Below, piece by piece: positions 21,640 to 32,781 of a DNA stretch of 64,000 bases. Position numbers and translations under genes: made by a program. The notes beneath the pieces were generated by a model, which saw nothing but the letters and a program-made list of their open reading frames with translations, searched no databases and was not told where the DNA came from. The stretch comes from Dicyema japonicum (Eukaryota; Dicyemida; Rhombozoa; Dicyemidae), in assembly GCA_011109175.1 (NCBI GenBank), contig RDEW01000019.1, forward strand, positions 310,413 through 374,412, given 5' to 3'. How positions within the stretch are numbered: position 1 is the stretch's first letter; each line of letters begins with the position of its first letter.

Positions 21640-22690
21640 CAGTCCTACCTCGTTTAGAGGAACCCAAACTGCAGAGAAAACCTCTATTTTGTGGAGATTT
21701 TATCAGTAAGTCATTCAAAATAAAAAAATTAAAATTTGTAAGGAAATACAGTCAGATCTGTAAATAGATGCGTTTATTTGTGAAAAATATGGCATCCCTA
21801 TGAAGTTTACAAAAAATGAAAAGGGAAGAAATACTATGTGAATCTCCTCTAGGTCAAATTGAGTGAATGAGAACCAATTGAATATGGGGGTTTATGAAGT
21901 TTTTCGTTCTCTGAGATTCAAGGGTTTCCCAATTAATGGACCAACGTTAAAACTTGTCGCTTGTAAGATTGCAAGTAGACATTCTAAGACTTTATTGTAT
22001 CAAATGGGTGGCTCGATCGATTTAGAACACAATTTGATATAAAATTCAAAATCTTTCAAAACAAAACTCGGTCAGTTGAAGATCAGTTGAAGAAAAAGTA
22101 AAAATCAATGATATACTTAAAATATAAGAAAACATCTTCAATTGTAAAGAAACTGCAATTTTTTAAAATAAATTTATCTAAAAAAAGTTTTGTTGAAAAA
22201 AGTGAATCATTCAATGGAAATAAATTAGGAAAAGAACATCTCGCACTTTTTTATGCTGCAGCTACATTTGAGAAAAATATAAGCCACTTATAACATGGAG
22301 CTCAAAGTCGCCAAAAGTATTGAGATGAGTAAGTCTAAAAGCCATCATACTGAATATGATGCTTCATACAAATTTTGGATGACAAATAGCATTTTTGGAA
22401 ATTAGCTATCGCCTATTTACCAAGAAACAAAATTGCTTTGAAAAGGCCATGGAAGTTGAACTTAATGACACTATAAAACAACATGATAACGAAAACAGCC
22501 CAATTAATCAGGATATTGTGGAAAAATGAAATTTTAGAGACATTTATGATGATCATATCATTGATAGAGAAGATAGCAGCGAAACAATTGTTGAACATTT
22601 GGAGTATGAAGTCACAAAAAATACGGAACGTACTTTGAAAAAGCATCTTAGTGTGGTCAAAATGAATTTTCTGTTATAAAAAACAGATAT
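21640..22690 (+). mobile_element. Tigger/pogo-like element, badly decayed
   Basis: Starts near acagtcctacctcgtttaga, resembling a pogo/Tigger terminal repeat. Text inside includes VYEVFRSLRFKGFPINGPTL (the CENP-B-like DNA-binding segment, compare FQQLRLQNIPVSGPLIK at 4785) and GKEHLALFYAAATFE, a degenerate version of the K.R.TVLLCANATG stretch of the DDE domain. Frames are broken throughout; the right end is not certain. Confidence 0.55.
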
Positions 22691-22739
22691 TGCGCATTCA
22701 CTACAAAAAATGAAATAACATTATGAGTTTCAATTTTTT

Positions 22740-22990
22740 GACCGCGAGGCGCCATGTGGTTCTATGTGGCTAGTTTGTCATAAATTATTTTCCATTTTTC
22801 CGATGGCGTCATCGGGTCCACCTGACTGAGGAGACGCCCAATGCCTGGCAAGCATCAAGAGGATCCAACTATTCTTTCCCCGGGGACAATGTCGTTATCT
22901 GGAGACAAGTTCTGGAACAATGGAACGAGTCAGGATCTAGGAGTTAGTTAGTTTGGTTACTCTTGGTCTTTGGAATAAATTTAATTTAAA
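22740..22990 (+). repeat. SINE-like dispersed repeat with LINE-type tail, copy 3
   Basis: Plus-strand copy of the 20,735-20,985 block: ggcgtcatcgggtccacctg, gcatcaagaggatccaacta and tggaacgagtcaggatctag. It ends with agttagttagtttggttact then cttggtctttggaataaat. Here the copy stands alone, which suggests the unit is about 250 bp and that the extra block in the other two copies is neighbouring sequence. Confidence 0.6.
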
Positions 22991-22994
22991 ATGA

Positions 22995-23455
22995 CAGATG
23001 ATTTATCCTGTTTTTAATACATTTTAAAGTAATTTTTATTATAAAAGTAATTTCCCACTTTTTTATTTAAAACCTTCATTTTAAGGAAAATCTCAAAATT
23101 TGGGAATTTTTCTCCACTCGGGGTCGAACTGCAATATTATTTAAGAAATCCATAGACTTTTAGAACTGGCTCAAAGAACTTTGATCTATTTATATATTAT
23201 TCGAAAGATAGTTCTTGCCAGAAGCGGGACCGATGTTCTGGTAGTGGTACCAGTATGGACGAATAAGATGATCGAGAAGGCGAAGATTATAAGTGGAAAG
23301 TTTTTTTATTTCTTTGAAAAATTTAACCACTAAAAATAAAATTAACTGCCCTTGACCGAACAGCAACACAATAGTTATTACCACCACTCTAATCTTTTGA
23401 GCTACGAGGGCCATTTTGATTTTTCTATATTCCTATTAACTTCTGCATTTCAATA
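22995..23455 (-). CDS. possible small membrane protein
   Basis: Weak candidate. A minus-strand frame at 23190-23414 starts MALVAQKIRVVVITIVLLFG, a good membrane segment. A GT..AG pair (gtcaagggcag...tttttag) would splice out the following stretch, giving VVKFFKEIKKLSTYNLRL and then LIRPYWYHYQNIGPASGKNY. I recognise no family. It could equally be chance in AT-rich DNA. Confidence 0.25.
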
Positions 23456-23459
23456 TACT

Positions 23460-23970
23460 GGTTAAGGTCCCCCTTTTTCCTAAACTGGATCCTCAAGTGA
23501 CAAATAGTATTACATTCATCATACCACGAAATGTACAGTCAGATCTTAAGAATTTTTGCAATATTTTTTATAGCAAACTCTTTCGTTTTTTGGTGCCTCA
23601 TGTCAGCCCTTTTTCTGTTGCACTAGTTATCGACACACCCAACATACTGCATTAACCTTCTTTAAGAAATATTATGATTATCCTCATAAGAGTATCATAC
23701 ACTCGATCATTTGCCTTTGAAATGTCAGTCATAAAGACGTTTTAAAGAATCGGGCTCAGATGGAACCCTGAGGGACTCATTTTTAAGACAATCTTATCAG
23801 AAATATACAATCCATGCTTCACAGACTATTTTCTTCCACAGCAAAACTAATTGTAAAGAAAATTCTGTCTTTGAAGCAGTTTAAATAATGGTATCGTGCC
23901 ACTAACTATCGAAAGCCTTTAAGATATCTTTGTTAATCACACTAAGGTGACACGCAATCAACATTAACAT
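23460..23970 (-). mobile_element. LINE fragment, RT palm (Jockey/CR1-like)
   Basis: Minus strand reads VINKDILKAFDS followed by WHDTII, the RT motif A region (LDi.KAFDsV.H..Li), and further on SLRVPSEPDSLKRLYD, a degenerate GVPQGs.L.P.LF. Stops interrupt the frame. Too decayed to assign to LINE-B. Confidence 0.5.
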
Positions 23971-24089
23971 TAAAAGTAAGTTAATTTGATATGAGTAATT
24001 CATAATTATTATCATTAAAATTAATATTTTTTTCTAGATTTTTATTTTATTTTTAGGTACAATTTCCGTGATTTAATACCTTGTTTGGT

Positions 24090-26640
24090 TGAGGTGGTGA
24101 CGTCCCTTTTTTGTACTATGTCTAATACACATCCTGGAGAACTCGTGCTAAGGACATTCACACAAAGGACACAACTGACAGAGGACCTTAGTCGTTATGA
24201 AGTTTCTGTAGCATGCCTTCAGGAAACAAAAGTAAAAAAGAAGACTTGAAGTCGGGGGAGCATAAAGAGTTTTTGCTAGAACCAGAATGCAGACATTATG
24301 GACAGGGATTTCCTATTCATCGACGTTTTGCCAATACGATTCACAGATGTGGAGTGCAAGTAACAGGATCTCTCTCACTGAAGTTAGGCAGGTTATCAAC
24401 GCATACAATGGGCTTAGCAATGAGGTGTCCAGATGAAGTTGAAACTTCGGAATGGAGATATAGTTCCGATTTAATATCAAACTGATTATATACTATGTAA
24501 GCGGGAATTCAAGAGCATGCTTATGGACTCGCGATCTTATGGAGGCACTATTCTACTGAGTGGTCATAAATGGTTATCTTTCGCTTTAAACTAGAAAGAA
24601 GTCAAGGAATGATCAAGAGAAACAAAACAAACACAACTCTGAAAATTGGTGGTGGAAAGTCTGAACACAAATAGCTTCACCCGCCAAAGATTCGCTGATA
24701 AAGTGGACGTCTTCGTCTCAAAATTGGATATGAGAAGCCCACCAAGTCAGCGGTGGGCTGCAATAACTAATGGACTTGGAAATTTTGCCTGGCCATAATT
24801 TAAGGATGTCTCAAGAAGGCCATACAATAAACAAATAGATTTGCTATCGAGAACACAAAAAATTGAGACTCTGGACTGAGAATACAAAATGTCCAAAATA
24901 GAAAGCATTATTAAAAGAAAAAGGGAACTCTATCCACGGAACATAAAGAAAAAAATCCACGAAAGGAGACTTGAACAGTACGAAGAGTAAGTTGAAGAAC
25001 TTAATGTTCAGAGCAATCCGGCTTTTAAACAGAACGGATTAACCTGAAGGATTGATTGTGAATAACAAGAATGGAAGACGAATACTAGACAAAAAAGAAG
25101 TTGCAGAGCATATAGCTGATCACTTTGAATCGCTCTTCAGGAGTGACTACGAACGCATAACTCAATTTCTCAGACAACAGTGGTGGAGATACAAACGGAT
25201 CTGCAAAAGCTGAACAACAATAGGAGTCCGGGCATTGACGGTATCAACGGGGAACTTCTGAAACATTCGTCGCCCTCACTGATCTATCACCTATGCAGCA
25301 TGCTAAACAACATTTTTATGTACCACATGGCTGTCCCACTAGGGGAGGGAATTCTGATACCTAGCAGAAACCTGGGAATCACGTTGGACCCGTAGAAAAT
25401 CTCAGATCTATAATCCTTCTAACAATTCTACGGAAACTATTATCTCTGATTGTTTTGGAAAGGATTTCTCCTACAGTTAACGAATATTTGTCTCTGGGCC
25501 AGAGTGGATTGAGAAGAGGAAGATCCACGGCTGATATCGTATGGACACAGATGGATATGTGCCATGACGCAGAGATTCCAGAAGGCTTCACACACTGGAA
25601 ATTGATCTCTTTCGAGCGTTCCATACTGTACGCAGAGAGAAACTAATATTGCTACATGGTACGTTGCTGGACAAGACAGTCGACGGATGACCAGGGTCCT
25701 ACTTGTGGACACTGAAATGCAAGTCTGGGTCGGTTCAGAGCGATCCCGTAAATTTGAGACACATATTGGCACTCCTCGGGTAGATTTTTATCTACAATTT
25801 GTTATCTATCTGGAGGTCGCCCTTCGGAACGAGGCAAAACTGGGCAGACTTCGATCACAGAACTAATTTACGCGGATGACGTAGACTTTGTTTTGGAAGA
25901 CATAAAGGAAATCAGTATCGCTCTAAATCATGCTCCCGGAGCATTCGCGGAATGCTTCTGAAAATGGACGAACAAAAGACCGAGGTCACAACTGTTAAAA
26001 GAGAAAATCAATTGACAGATGAGAAATGGAGAAGAACAAAGTCGGCTCACTACTCGGTGATTGGGAGGATGTTCAGCGAAGGAACATTTTATCGATTCTT
26101 TCACTAAAAAGACTGAAGTCCACATGGTTAATATTTTCACACGTCTCAACATCCATAAAGATGAGTTCACAAAATGTATTTATTCTGCCTATTTTGCTAT
26201 ACAACTCAGGAACGTGGTGTTTGAATCAAACTTGTACTGAAAACCTGAATGTTTTTCACAGAAAACAACTGAAGTTCCTATTGGACATATGCTCTCCGAA
26301 GGTGATCAGCAACCAGAAGCTATAGACTATCTATAAATCTGAAAGCTTGGAGACCACTGTAATGAACAATCGATGGGGATTATTGAGGATAGATTCGGCT
26401 GCTCCCGTAAGTAATATCATGGAATTATACTTCACAAACATCGGTCCATTTCGAGGCAGACAACGGACAACAGCTCCTCTGACCTTAAATAACGACCTAA
26501 AAATGAAAAATGTGACTGGAAAATCTTGATGACTTAGACTACCTCCGAAAAATCACAATCTCAAGAGGATTGTGGAGGCGTCTGACGGCAAAGATTATCC
26601 GGGGTGCGGTACAAGAGACGTCAATTGATTAACTCTGCGA
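24090..26640 (+). mobile_element. LINE-A, longest readable copy (endonuclease to C-terminus)
   Basis: In order: THPGELVLRTFTQRTQL and SRYEVSVACLQETKVKK (APE endonuclease start, QET catalytic motif, 24,125-24,240); GQGFPIHRRFANTIHRCGVQ (24,300-24,360); LNTNSFTRQRFADKVDVFV (24,660-24,720); ILDKKEVAEHIADHFE (25,085); LNNNRSPGIDGINGELLKH (RT motif, 25,210); SGLRRGRSTADIV (25,505); LIYADDVDF (RT motif C, YADD, 25,866-25,892); GSLLGDWEDVQRRNIL (26,045); YNSGTWCLNQ (26,205); PFRGRQRTTAPLTLN (26,450). The copy is about 2.5 kb and has many frame breaks. It defines the LINE-A family order used for the other fragments. Confidence 0.82.
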
Positions 26641-26644
26641 ATGT

Positions 26645-27005
26645 GCATTATTAATACCTCAGAAGCTCCACAGCGTTTATATCAGACTCTCGTGAAAAAT
26701 GTCTATGATGGATATAGCCTTTTTAGTATGATTTTCCAAATGTCCCCCTAAAGACTGACCTCTTATTAAGGACAAAATCAATCTGCTTGATGGAAGTGCT
26801 AGTCGATGGAAACAGGGAGGAATGAAATATACCCGAGAATATTATGAGAATGTCACGAATAGTAGAGGCCCTCAGTTATGGTCTCAAGCGATAGTAACAA
26901 TACCCCAGAATCCCAATAACATTATTCCCAAGGATATTCTGGATTCGAGTGGAAGGAATATGAAAGTTTCCGAAAAGTACCTCGAGTCAACTTTTAAATC
27001 TCCTG
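26645..27005 (+). other. unassigned open stretch after LINE-A
   Basis: A 65-codon frame (26822-27019: MKYTREYYENVTNSRGPQLW, then SQAIVTIPQNPNN) follows the LINE. I cannot say whether it is LINE 3' sequence or an exon of a host gene. Confidence 0.25.
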
Positions 27006-27008
27006 TCC

Positions 27009-27960
27009 TTAGTGAATAGGGTGAACTGAGACTTGGGTGCAGATACAGCCATCACACACCTGGTTGAGGAGTGATTGAACCACCGCCATAGTCCTGGAAG
27101 AAGATTTGTCCTTTGCAGCGATAATCAGGTCGCCCACGTAAGATAAAACATAGCAAGATAACTGATCTTGGGTATTAGGTAAGTCGTGTAAATTGGAGAA
27201 AAGATAAAGGGGAACCTTGTGGGATCTCATTTGGGAGTAGCCTTGATTTTGAAGTAGTTTTACCAATCCTGACTCTTCTACGTCATCCAGTTAAGAAACT
27301 TTCCAGCCATAACATGATGTTCTTATATAATTTCGAATTAAAGATCCTTGTCGCTAAGAGTGTCCTCGAGACTGAGTAAAACGCTTTTGTATGTCGATCG
27401 AGCAGATCACTTTTTGGAGTGTCTCGGCTTGTTTGCAAATCCGACTCGAATGAAGTCGGTCAATGTTTGTATGTGGATCTCTCATTTTTGAATCCGTGTT
27501 GAAAAGGCCTCTGGTAAGAACTCTTTTATTTTCCCGAGCAAAAACCTCTTCATGACTTTTGACATGGAAGTGACACCAGTCTAAAATTCTCTTGGTCTTC
27601 CAGATTTAGCATTGGCCGTATTTGTTCCAGTTTCCATAATAACGGTATCACATTGTGATTAATCGAAGTTTAGGAAAGTAACTCCCCCGTCTCCAAGGTC
27701 CATGAGAGTATATTGTTTTTGAGACATGTAGTGTATCCATCCAAGAAGAGCGGATCTGCCAATTTGTTCAGTTTTCTGCGTGATAAGAGTCCACTTCCTG
27801 TGCTCATTGTGTGAAATTTCCGTGTAGAATTATATCAAGCAGTTCACATCTCCCGACGACCACTCGACGAATTTAATAGATGTTTGGGTGCAGCCATTGA
27901 TCTTGCTTCTAAGATTATGCTGGTAAACTACCTGGTCCCTTTAACAGGAGAACTAAAGCT
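27009..27960 (-). mobile_element. LINE-B-like fragment, RT domain
   Basis: Reading downwards from 27,600: LTSMSKVMKRFLLGKIKEFL (cf. the RP.SLT....KV.E..L...I..FL entry) and, near 27,250-27,060, SHKVPLYLFSNLHDLPNTQD then LSYVGDLIIAAKDKSS. The last is RT motif C with YADD altered to YVGD, so the copy is catalytically dead. Frames are broken between the two parts. Confidence 0.65.
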
Positions 27961-27964
27961 ACCC

Positions 27965-28360
27965 AAGTAACGATTTTTTAGTCTGTCTTTAAGATTCGGA
28001 ATACAATCTCCAGTTAGCATCTTTGTACTTGTAGCTGCTAGGAACTCTACTTACGTTGGCCTCTATTGATCTTCACCACAATCCGATTATGATCACTTCT
28101 TTTTTATTAGAAGACTGACCAAGCAATTATCGATGAAGTGATGAGTACGCACGTTCCGGAATTTGTTGGGGCATTCATTAGATCTTGGAAGAGAGTTTCG
28201 GCACATATTGAAAAAATGGTACCAATAAAACTAAAAAAACAAAACTTATTGAAGTACACTTGGTTCCATTTTTTGTTGCACGTGTGATAAATAAAGGGAA
28301 TCAATCTGAACAAACAAAGCTTTAAAGCAAAGTGTAATTAAGTTTATTTCATTTATTATC
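27965..28360 (+). other. unassigned, protein-like stretch
   Basis: The plus frame KTDQAIIDEVMSTHVPEFVG then AFIRSWKRVSAHIEKM at about 28,106-28,210 follows an acceptor-like tttttattag. It looks like a conserved exon but I cannot name the gene or find adjoining exons. Confidence 0.25.
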
Positions 28361-28364
28361 TAAA

Positions 28365-29740
28365 AGCCCCAAAACCACCAAGAAAGAAATGTTACACCCG
28401 CTAATAGGTGATCTCAGCTTACCCCCTTCCCTCCATTTAGTACTTATACATTATCCTACGGGCACTTTTTAGTGATTTTAAAAATAATATTTTTTTAAGT
28501 GAGAAAGTATATATTTTAAAAATAATTACAATAATTAAATTTAAAAATTCCACACTAATTTTCTCCCTAGTAAACGGAAGTGACTTTGTTCAACCTATCC
28601 CAAAATCAAACAGAAGCTATTAAACTTATACAAGATTGTGGTATTTAACCAAAAGAAAAGTTACGTTGCCGAGGATCTGTCTCAAGGGTATCTAAACCTC
28701 CATGGTATTGTCACACAGAGGGTGCTGATCTGCTTATTCATTTAAAGTGAGTATTTAAATCAATTTTTAATTTTACAGGTTAGAGGGAACTAGAATAAAA
28801 TTCGAGGGTGTGATTAGGCTCATCTTGTGTGAACGCATTGGTCTTTTGCTACAAAGATTTCATCGTCAGCATAAGCGATAACAGACTTCTGTCGCTAGTA
28901 TGGGAGGGCATACCGCTCAGAAAAGGTTAAAAAATGGATGTCAGAGGAAATTCTTGTGAAACTCTATTTGGGAGAAATTTAGCTACTGAGTTGGTGGAAC
29001 GTGCAACTACGTTAAGGAAGTTTGCAATCCAAAATTTCAATTTGTTTGGAAAATTTGAGACAAGGATCTTCCTCGTAAGTGACATCTTTAGGAGTTAAAA
29101 TCCTTATATATGTCATTGGAGCATATTAGTATCTGTTGATGCCCAGGTTTGCATTGTAGGCCCTTATTGGTGAATTTCGTAAGGCATGTAAGGTGGGTTG
29201 TTGTGAATTGACCCTTCTTAAATTCACGGGGAAGTATACATCGTGAAAGTAGGCTTATCTGATCAAGAATGAGCTTTTCTACAATCGCTGAAAAGTCACA
29301 CAGGAGAGATATAGGTCTGAATGAGAAGGGTGAGTCCTTTGAGTAGGACCACATAGCATAGGGGTTATCTTTTCAACACTATTGTTGCAATTCCATCTTG
29401 ACCTCTGGACTAAGTTGATTTTTGATATTGTCTTGCTCACATTCTTCTCCACAACGTTACGCTTGAGTTTTATGAATGAAAGTGAAGAACTCTCAAGTTT
29501 CTGGTACTTGATTAAACTTAAAAAGGAATAATATTTCATGATCTTGTTTAAGAAGTTCTTGTTCCCCAGATCATCGCAAGGAGGGCGTCCTCCCAGAATT
29601 TGTGAAGCCAGGAGTTTATTCATCATCCTCATTAGTTTGTTATCCGTGCTTAGAGTGACATTAGGTTATTCCAGACCCTCTCCTGCTTGTTCCTGGCATT
29701 GTTTCTTATCTAAGGCACAAATTCTTTCCCTAATTAAAAA
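28365..29740 (-). mobile_element. LINE-B-like copy with 3' tail
   Basis: RT entry is readable at about 29,340-29,250 (SFRPISLLCDFSAIVEKLIL). Upstream coding lies to 29,740 (LNKIMKYYSFLSLIKYQKLE...). At the low-coordinate end, 28,370-28,435, the minus strand reads gagatcacctattagcgggt and ttctttcttggtggttttgg, the LINE 3' tail module. Most of the RT palm between 29,080 and 28,450 is deleted or unreadable. Confidence 0.6.
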
Positions 29741-29744
29741 AACA

Positions 29745-30335
29745 GTAAGGGCGGCAACTACCTGACTTCTATTGCTTAAATTTAAATAAAGTCCAGAGGT
29801 TGAAAAAAAAACTTGAAACAAGCGGTATATTCGGATCTCAGAACCAATATTGCTATCATAGTTATCTGCAAACAAGCAATTCTCGCGTCTAGAAATCTCG
29901 ACATAAAAAAATAAATTTATAGCCACTACCCATAGTCGCAGATCCCTTCGCGTATGTGAGCAAGATGGAAACCCACTACGCCTCTCCACTTCCAAGGCAA
30001 AAAAAACCGATTAATTAAAAAGTTCCCCTATTCAGGGTGACTTGAACAATGAAAGACCACAGACGTTGGATGGTGCAGTTGATTACGGCAAATGGGATAA
30101 CTTAACAGTTCGATGTTTTTTCTGTCTTTCCTGGTGATTCTGGGGTCCTAAATAAATGCTAATAGCTCTTCGCAGATAGTAAATAAATAATTTCCTTCCT
30201 AAAAAAACAAGTTCCTTTATTCTAATTATAAAGGCAAAGTGACATTTCCTTCCACATTATTGCGCAACTCCGCCACTTCCTTAAATTCCCTATAAAGAAA
30301 CATTCAGTCGATAAATGGAAATCACACTTTGGTTA
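29745..30335. other. unassigned spacer 5' of tetraspanin gene
   Basis: Includes a 109-codon minus-strand frame (29666-29995) without recognised similarity, probably LINE upstream sequence, and a region that should hold the promoter of the tetraspanin gene. No TATA-like element stands out. Confidence 0.3.
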
Positions 30336-30339
30336 GTAA

Positions 30340-31112
30340 ATGAAGAGGGAGTTATTCGATAAAGCAGTGACAGCCATAAACTCTGCCATAATCATGGTTT
30401 GTTATCGTTCAGTATTTCAAGTCTATTGGGGGTTACATTCTGTCGGTTGTATCCCTGATCACACACTTTTATTGGAACTCCAAAGGCACTCATTCGTGGA
30501 CCTACTTCAGCACAATCCTATTTCTCTTCATTTACGCAGCCTTTCTGACTCTTTCCGGGATTTTTGGGTTCATCAACGTGAGAACATCAAACAAATTTAT
30601 AAAAATACTGGTATTCTCAGATTTGATTGTCAGTTAGGCCTGGGGTTACTCACGGTCTTTGCAGGATCCCTTCTTTACTTGACGGTCCAAATAAGCGACA
30701 TGCAGGTAGGCCTTTGTACTAATAGAAGATGAGGGGGATCATAACAAACACGTTTCAGGATGGCTCAGAGGAATATCTCCACAGGGGGAACATAATCGTC
30801 GATTTTATTAAATCAAGGGTTTGACTGTTTGAATATTCCAGTTTAACTGCAGTTCTGAATCAAGTTCCCGATGTTGCCCCCGTCTCCGTGCAGTTTTGAG
30901 GATAAAAGAGTACATATTTACGTAATTTCAGGGCTGTGGGAGAATTATAAGCGCAGAAATGGACCCATCCTTTACAGCTGTCAAAATAATTTCCATAGTC
31001 GTATTAGTCTCTTCTGTATTAAGCATTTCATATTTGTAGAGTGTCGGACTCGTACAGATCATCAACTCTTTTAAAAAATAAAATGAAAACCAACCAGCAG
31101 ATTAATTTTTAA
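30340..31112 (+). CDS. tetraspanin-like membrane protein
   Basis: Seven exons with introns of 25, 23, 20, 23, 22 and 22 nt (30397-30421, 30611-30633, 30706-30725, 30819-30841, 30910-30931, 31036-31057). Translation shows four membrane segments in tetraspanin order: TM1 (SAIIMSIGGYILSVVSLI), TM2 (TYFSTILFLFIYAAFLTLSG), a short cytoplasmic NVRTSNK loop, TM3 (ILLGLGLLTVFAGSLLYLTV), a large extracellular loop, and TM4 (VKIISIVVLVSSVLSISYL). The loop has FNCSS where CCG is usual, and PSPCSFEDKRGCGRII, matching the family's ...C...GC... cysteines. Exon 5 (30842-30909) needs a one-base correction to connect these two parts. Ends NQQINF-stop. Tetraspanins organise membrane protein complexes; the partner is unknown. 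Confidence 0.78.
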
Positions 31113-31179
31113 ATTATTATAAATATTGTTTAAAATTAAAGAAAATCAATTGTAATTAATTAACACTATGCAAGCTGAA

Positions 31180-31760
31180 TTCTCCTTTTCTTTGGGCATT
31201 GGCCCTTTGTATCAACCTCACTGTTCCCCTCGTATATTATTTGAGAAAGCAAATCACTAGACAAGAAAGCTGTTTCTCTTGGTTTTTCTTCTACGTCACC
31301 TCCGAGTTCAGAGCCTCTTGAGACAAGATGATTAGTCACTCTTGTAACCTCATCATACTAGTTATCAACTTTTTTCCCATGTCTATGCTCGATTATCATT
31401 CTCTCTAAAGTTTTTTTAATCGTCATTGATTGGATGTACGCCCTCGTAGAGACATCCACGTTGAGTCTTTCCATATAGGACTTTTAGTACTTTGTTACTA
31501 CTCCATCCCATGTCAAAACAATCGGAATTATTGTCACCTTGGCCTTGTGAATTTGTGCTGGTTCTTATTCCAGAAGGTCGTATTTGTGGAGTTTTTCTAC
31601 TTCAACATGTTTTAGCAAATCTTGGGAAGTGATCTCTACTTCTATTAGTATTATTTCGTTTTTGATTTATCGAGTACAAAAATATCAGGTTTGTTATTTT
31701 TAACTTGTATATCCGTTTGTAGTGTTGCATCGACTCGTTTATATTATTATTAAGGCACTT
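31180..31760 (-). mobile_element. R2/NeSL-type LINE fragment, restriction-like endonuclease
   Basis: Minus strand: TDIQVKNNKPDIFVLDKSKT, frame change, LIEVEITSQDLLKHVEVEKL, HKYDLLE, AKVTIIPIVLTWDGVVTKY, then STRAYIQSMTIKKTLERM. The PD....(E)V spacing with following EK..KY..L and the late AYIQS..L.KTLE is the C-terminal PD-(D/E)xK endonuclease pattern of R2/NeSL/HERO-type non-LTR elements, unlike the APE-type LINEs elsewhere in the window. One frame change inside the motif shows decay. The open text reading NKPDILVHD at about 39,800-39,830 (+) may be a second such piece. Confidence 0.5.
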
Positions 31761-31794
31761 TCACGAAAGCCATAATGATTATAGCCCCGCATGT

Positions 31795-31935
31795 GCAACA
31801 CTCAAAGAAACAATATTTATAGTTAGTCTTTTCCATCTTCCTCTGTCGAATGCGAGTGATCTCAATTCGTTCAGGTCGTCTCCCGTCTTTAGATTTTTTC
31901 TCACACGATTTAAGTCTTTGTCGTTTATAATTATA
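31795..31935 (-). mobile_element. LINE-A C-terminal end
   Basis: Minus strand reads DLNRVRKNLKTGDDLNELRS then LAFDRGRWKRLT, matching the end of the LINE-A frame at 6,600-6,700 (VKDLKDLRTDAQNRGRRRRL) and 42,295. Confidence 0.6.
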
Positions 31936-31939
31936 ATTA

Positions 31940-32775
31940 ATTTCAGAATTTTTGTTTTTTTTAAAAACTTTTGATGATTATTTAAATTTTTTGTTAATTA
32001 ATTGTTTTCCCCCTGTAAAAAATTGTCATAAATAACTCCGTATACACTCGTCAATTTATATAGAGAACCATTGATAATCAAAAATATCACAGTGTTTTTC
32101 AACCTATTTTCCCGCCGTCCTTTTTGAAATTTCATATCCCATCTAAACTTTTCATCTCTATAAGTTATTTAACTCTCATTAGAATTTATAAATTAATAAC
32201 TCATTTATCCACTTAAGTTGTAAAGAAAAATTTATTATATAATAATCATTAAATGCTTCAATAACCCCTGTAAAATTTAGTCAAGATACAATCGCATGTC
32301 ATCAAAATGTTATAATATTGACTTGGCGACAATGCATTATCCCAAGTTCTTTGCAAGAAAAACGTACTTCCACTTCTTCCCCACCTCTATTGTTTGCTTC
32401 TTATACGGCAACGTTCCGTGGTGGCTAAAACGAAAGATAAGATCTTGGCATCTGTGTGATAATTTTTCATGCTTAGAATTCTAATCTCAAAACCAAACAC
32501 GCTTTTTCGATCACTAAGAAAGTTTGCAGACCAGAGTTTAAGTTTCCAGGGATTTCCGATAGAAATATTTTCCATGTTAAGTTTCTTCTAGGAACGGAGC
32601 CGAAGGCTCTGAAAATATCCACGAAATATTTGGAAATAAGCTTTATGTGTTTTTAAGTTGAAATTAAATTTTGCGATAATAATAATATAATAATATGCGC
32701 AATATATTCGTAAAAATTAAATTATATATTTTTTTAATTTTAATTTTTTAAATAAGTAAGATTTAAAAAACAAAG
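31940..32775. other. AT-rich intergenic region with a possible small gene on minus strand
   Basis: Mostly AT-rich. At 32,575-32,330 (-) a frame MENISIGNPWKLKLWSANFL, with a candidate 20-nt intron (gtgtttggttttgagattag) leading to NSKHEKLSHRCQDLIFRFSH, could be a small gene. No family recognised. Confidence 0.25.
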
Positions 32776-32781
32776 CGTAAG

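Noticed and set aside
22995-23455. Confident small membrane protein gene
   Set aside because: Only one hydrophobic stretch and an uncertain splice; kept as a weak candidate only.
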